NCBI RefSeq assembly: GCF_013113835.1
Contig: NZ_VTYQ01000008.1
Span: 1-64,000, forward strand
Reading direction: 5' to 3'
DNA: 64,000 bases
Origin: Vibrio sp. RE88
GTDB taxonomy: Bacteria > Pseudomonadota > Gammaproteobacteria > Enterobacterales > Vibrionaceae
Part shown: piece by piece, positions 62,969 to 64,000 of the stretch
How positions within the stretch are numbered: position 1 is the stretch's first letter
How the letters are laid out: each line of letters starts with the position of its first letter
Position numbers and translations under genes: made by a program
Notes under the pieces: generated by a model
What the model saw: the letters and a program-made list of their open reading frames with translations, nothing else
Told to the model about the DNA's origin: nothing
Databases searched by the model: none

Positions 62969-63934
62969 TTAGTGAGAGTTATCGTAGATTTCGCTTCCAT
63001 CTCGCTGCGTTTTTAATAACGACAGATTCCACATGTATTGTTCAGGATGCGGTCTGACCAAGTCTTCGATCGCTTGGTTCATTGCACGAGCATCGGCTTC
63101 TTCATCGCCGGTTGGGAAGTTTTCCAAGGCTGGCAGAATATGTACTTCGTACTTACCTGATTTGTCGTTGTAAGCAGGTAAAACTGGAATCACTTTGGCT
63201 TTTGATAGGCGAGCCATCTTGCCAAAGCCTTTCAGAGTCGCTTTCTCTGTACCAAAGAATGGGACAAATACCGAGTTAGCGGCACCGAAGTCTTCATCTG
63301 GTAACCAGTAGCCAAGATAACCGTCTTTAATTGAGCGTACGAAAGGTTTTACCCCTGCTTCACGGGCGAAGATACGACCGCCATATTGCATGCGCTGTAC
63401 TTGCATTAGCCAATCGCCGATTGGGTTACGCTGCGGTTTCATGATGGTGGTGACTTTATAGCCCTTTGCAGCCAGCATTACTGCTGGGTAATCAACTGCC
63501 CAAGCGTGAGGTGCTAAGATGATCACTTTCTCCCCTGCATCGAGCAGCGGTAAGATGTTCTCTTCGCCGATCATGACACCACGATCTTGGTTGTGCTTGG
63601 TAGAACGTACCAGAAACTCAGAATAGCCAAACAGGTACTGAGCTGCCTTAACAAAAGTCTCTTCCAGAATATCCTGACGCTCTTGGTCTGACTTTTCAGG
63701 AAAACAGTACTTTAGGTTCACTCGTGCACGACGTACCACACGACCATTTTTGCGTACTACAAATACAGACAGTTTTCGCGCCAAGCTATCGCGCCAGCGG
63801 TATGGAATAAAGGCCAACAAGGCGGCAAATAAAATGCCCAGCCACGTTCCCCAGTGTTTAGGATGTAAAAATGCCCACTCAAAGGTTGGGTTATGCAAAT
63901 GTTTATCGATGCTATTTTTATCGTTGTTGCTCAT
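62969..63934 (-). CDS. lpxM: Lipid A late acyltransferase (LpxL/LpxM/LpxN family)
   Basis: Adds a secondary acyl chain to lipid A at the inner membrane. The 321-residue protein has one N-terminal TM helix (about 32-48) and the HX4D catalytic motif HAWAVD, with conserved NPIGDWLM and LPDEDFG segments. V. cholerae has the orthologue LpxN next to pyrE, which adds a hydroxylated lauroyl chain and is needed for polymyxin resistance through glycine modification; the same may hold here but acyl choice cannot be read from sequence. The ATG at 63934 has AGGTG upstream; a GTG four codons earlier is less likely. Confidence 0.92.
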   Translation of the reverse strand: MSNNDKNSIDKHLHNPTFEWAFLHPKHWGTWLGILFAALLAFIPYRWRDSLARKLSVFVVRKNGRVVRRARVNLKYCFPEKSDQERQDILEETFVKAAQYLFGYSEFLVRSTKHNQDRGVMIGEENILPLLDAGEKVIILAPHAWAVDYPAVMLAAKGYKVTTIMKPQRNPIGDWLMQVQRMQYGGRIFAREAGVKPFVRSIKDGYLGYWLPDEDFGAANSVFVPFFGTEKATLKGFGKMARLSKAKVIPVLPAYNDKSGKYEVHILPALENFPTGDEEADARAMNQAIEDLVRPHPEQYMWNLSLLKTQRDGSEIYDNSH

Positions 63935-64000
63935 TGAAAGCAGCACCTATGTTATTGATATCTTGAGTTAGTAAGAGAGTGGTCTGGCAGCGATTTGAAT

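Noticed and set aside
1..64000. CRISPR arrays or long tandem DNA repeats
   Set aside because: No regularly spaced repeats were found; repeated structure is limited to hairpins and the protein-level repeats noted above.

Overview
The window is a chromosomal segment from a Vibrio species or close relative. The gene content and local order (add, a GGDEF-EAL protein, ntrC-ntrB-glnA, typA; pckA-hslO-hslR; epsC to epsN; gmk-rpoZ-spoT-trmH-recG; yicC/rph-pyrE-lpx) match the Vibrio core genome as I know it, and many proteins resemble V. cholerae orthologues. No insertion sequence, phage, CRISPR array or integron was seen. All assignments come from reading motifs, gene order and remembered family features; no search was run.

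Layout. 0-0.3 kb: 3' end of an rRNA operon (partial 5S) and tRNA-Ser(UGA). 0.4-8.6 kb: adenosine deaminase, a membrane c-di-GMP protein and the nitrogen-control set ntrC, ntrB, glnA, with a sigma-54 promoter and NtrC sites. 8.9-19.3 kb: typA, a DUF2959 lipoprotein, yihY, dtd, a GNAT-thioesterase fusion, an AsmA-like protein, pckA, Hsp33 and Hsp15. 19.5-30.8 kb: the complete 12-gene type II secretion operon epsC-N. 30.8-42.5 kb: envZ/ompR, greB, a large tandem retropepsin-like protein, tex, a small unknown protein, bioH, comF, nfuA, nudE, cysQ. 42.6-48.7 kb: recG, trmH, spoT, rpoZ, gmk.

49.1-58.6 kb is the accessory region and the most interesting part. It is a self-contained, apparently Fur-controlled uptake island. 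It encodes a FecI-type sigma factor, a FecR-type anti-sigma regulator with a twin-arginine motif, a 1030-residue TonB-dependent receptor with an STN signalling domain, a secreted hemophilin-like beta-barrel protein, a Slam (type XI secretion) outer-membrane translocon and a dedicated ExbB-ExbD-TonB motor. I infer a loop in which Slam exports a heme-binding (or other iron-ligand) protein, the receptor takes up its cargo with its own TonB motor, and receptor occupancy signals through FecR to the sigma factor.

58.6-64 kb: a purine permease under two purine-sensing controls (two PurR-like operators around the promoter and a guanine-type purine riboswitch in the leader), then yicC, rph-pyrE with an attenuator in the gap, and a late lipid A acyltransferase. 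Several intrinsic terminators lie inside apparent operons (ompR/envZ, spoT/trmH, epsG/epsH, receptor/hemophilin, hemophilin/Slam) and probably set unequal expression.
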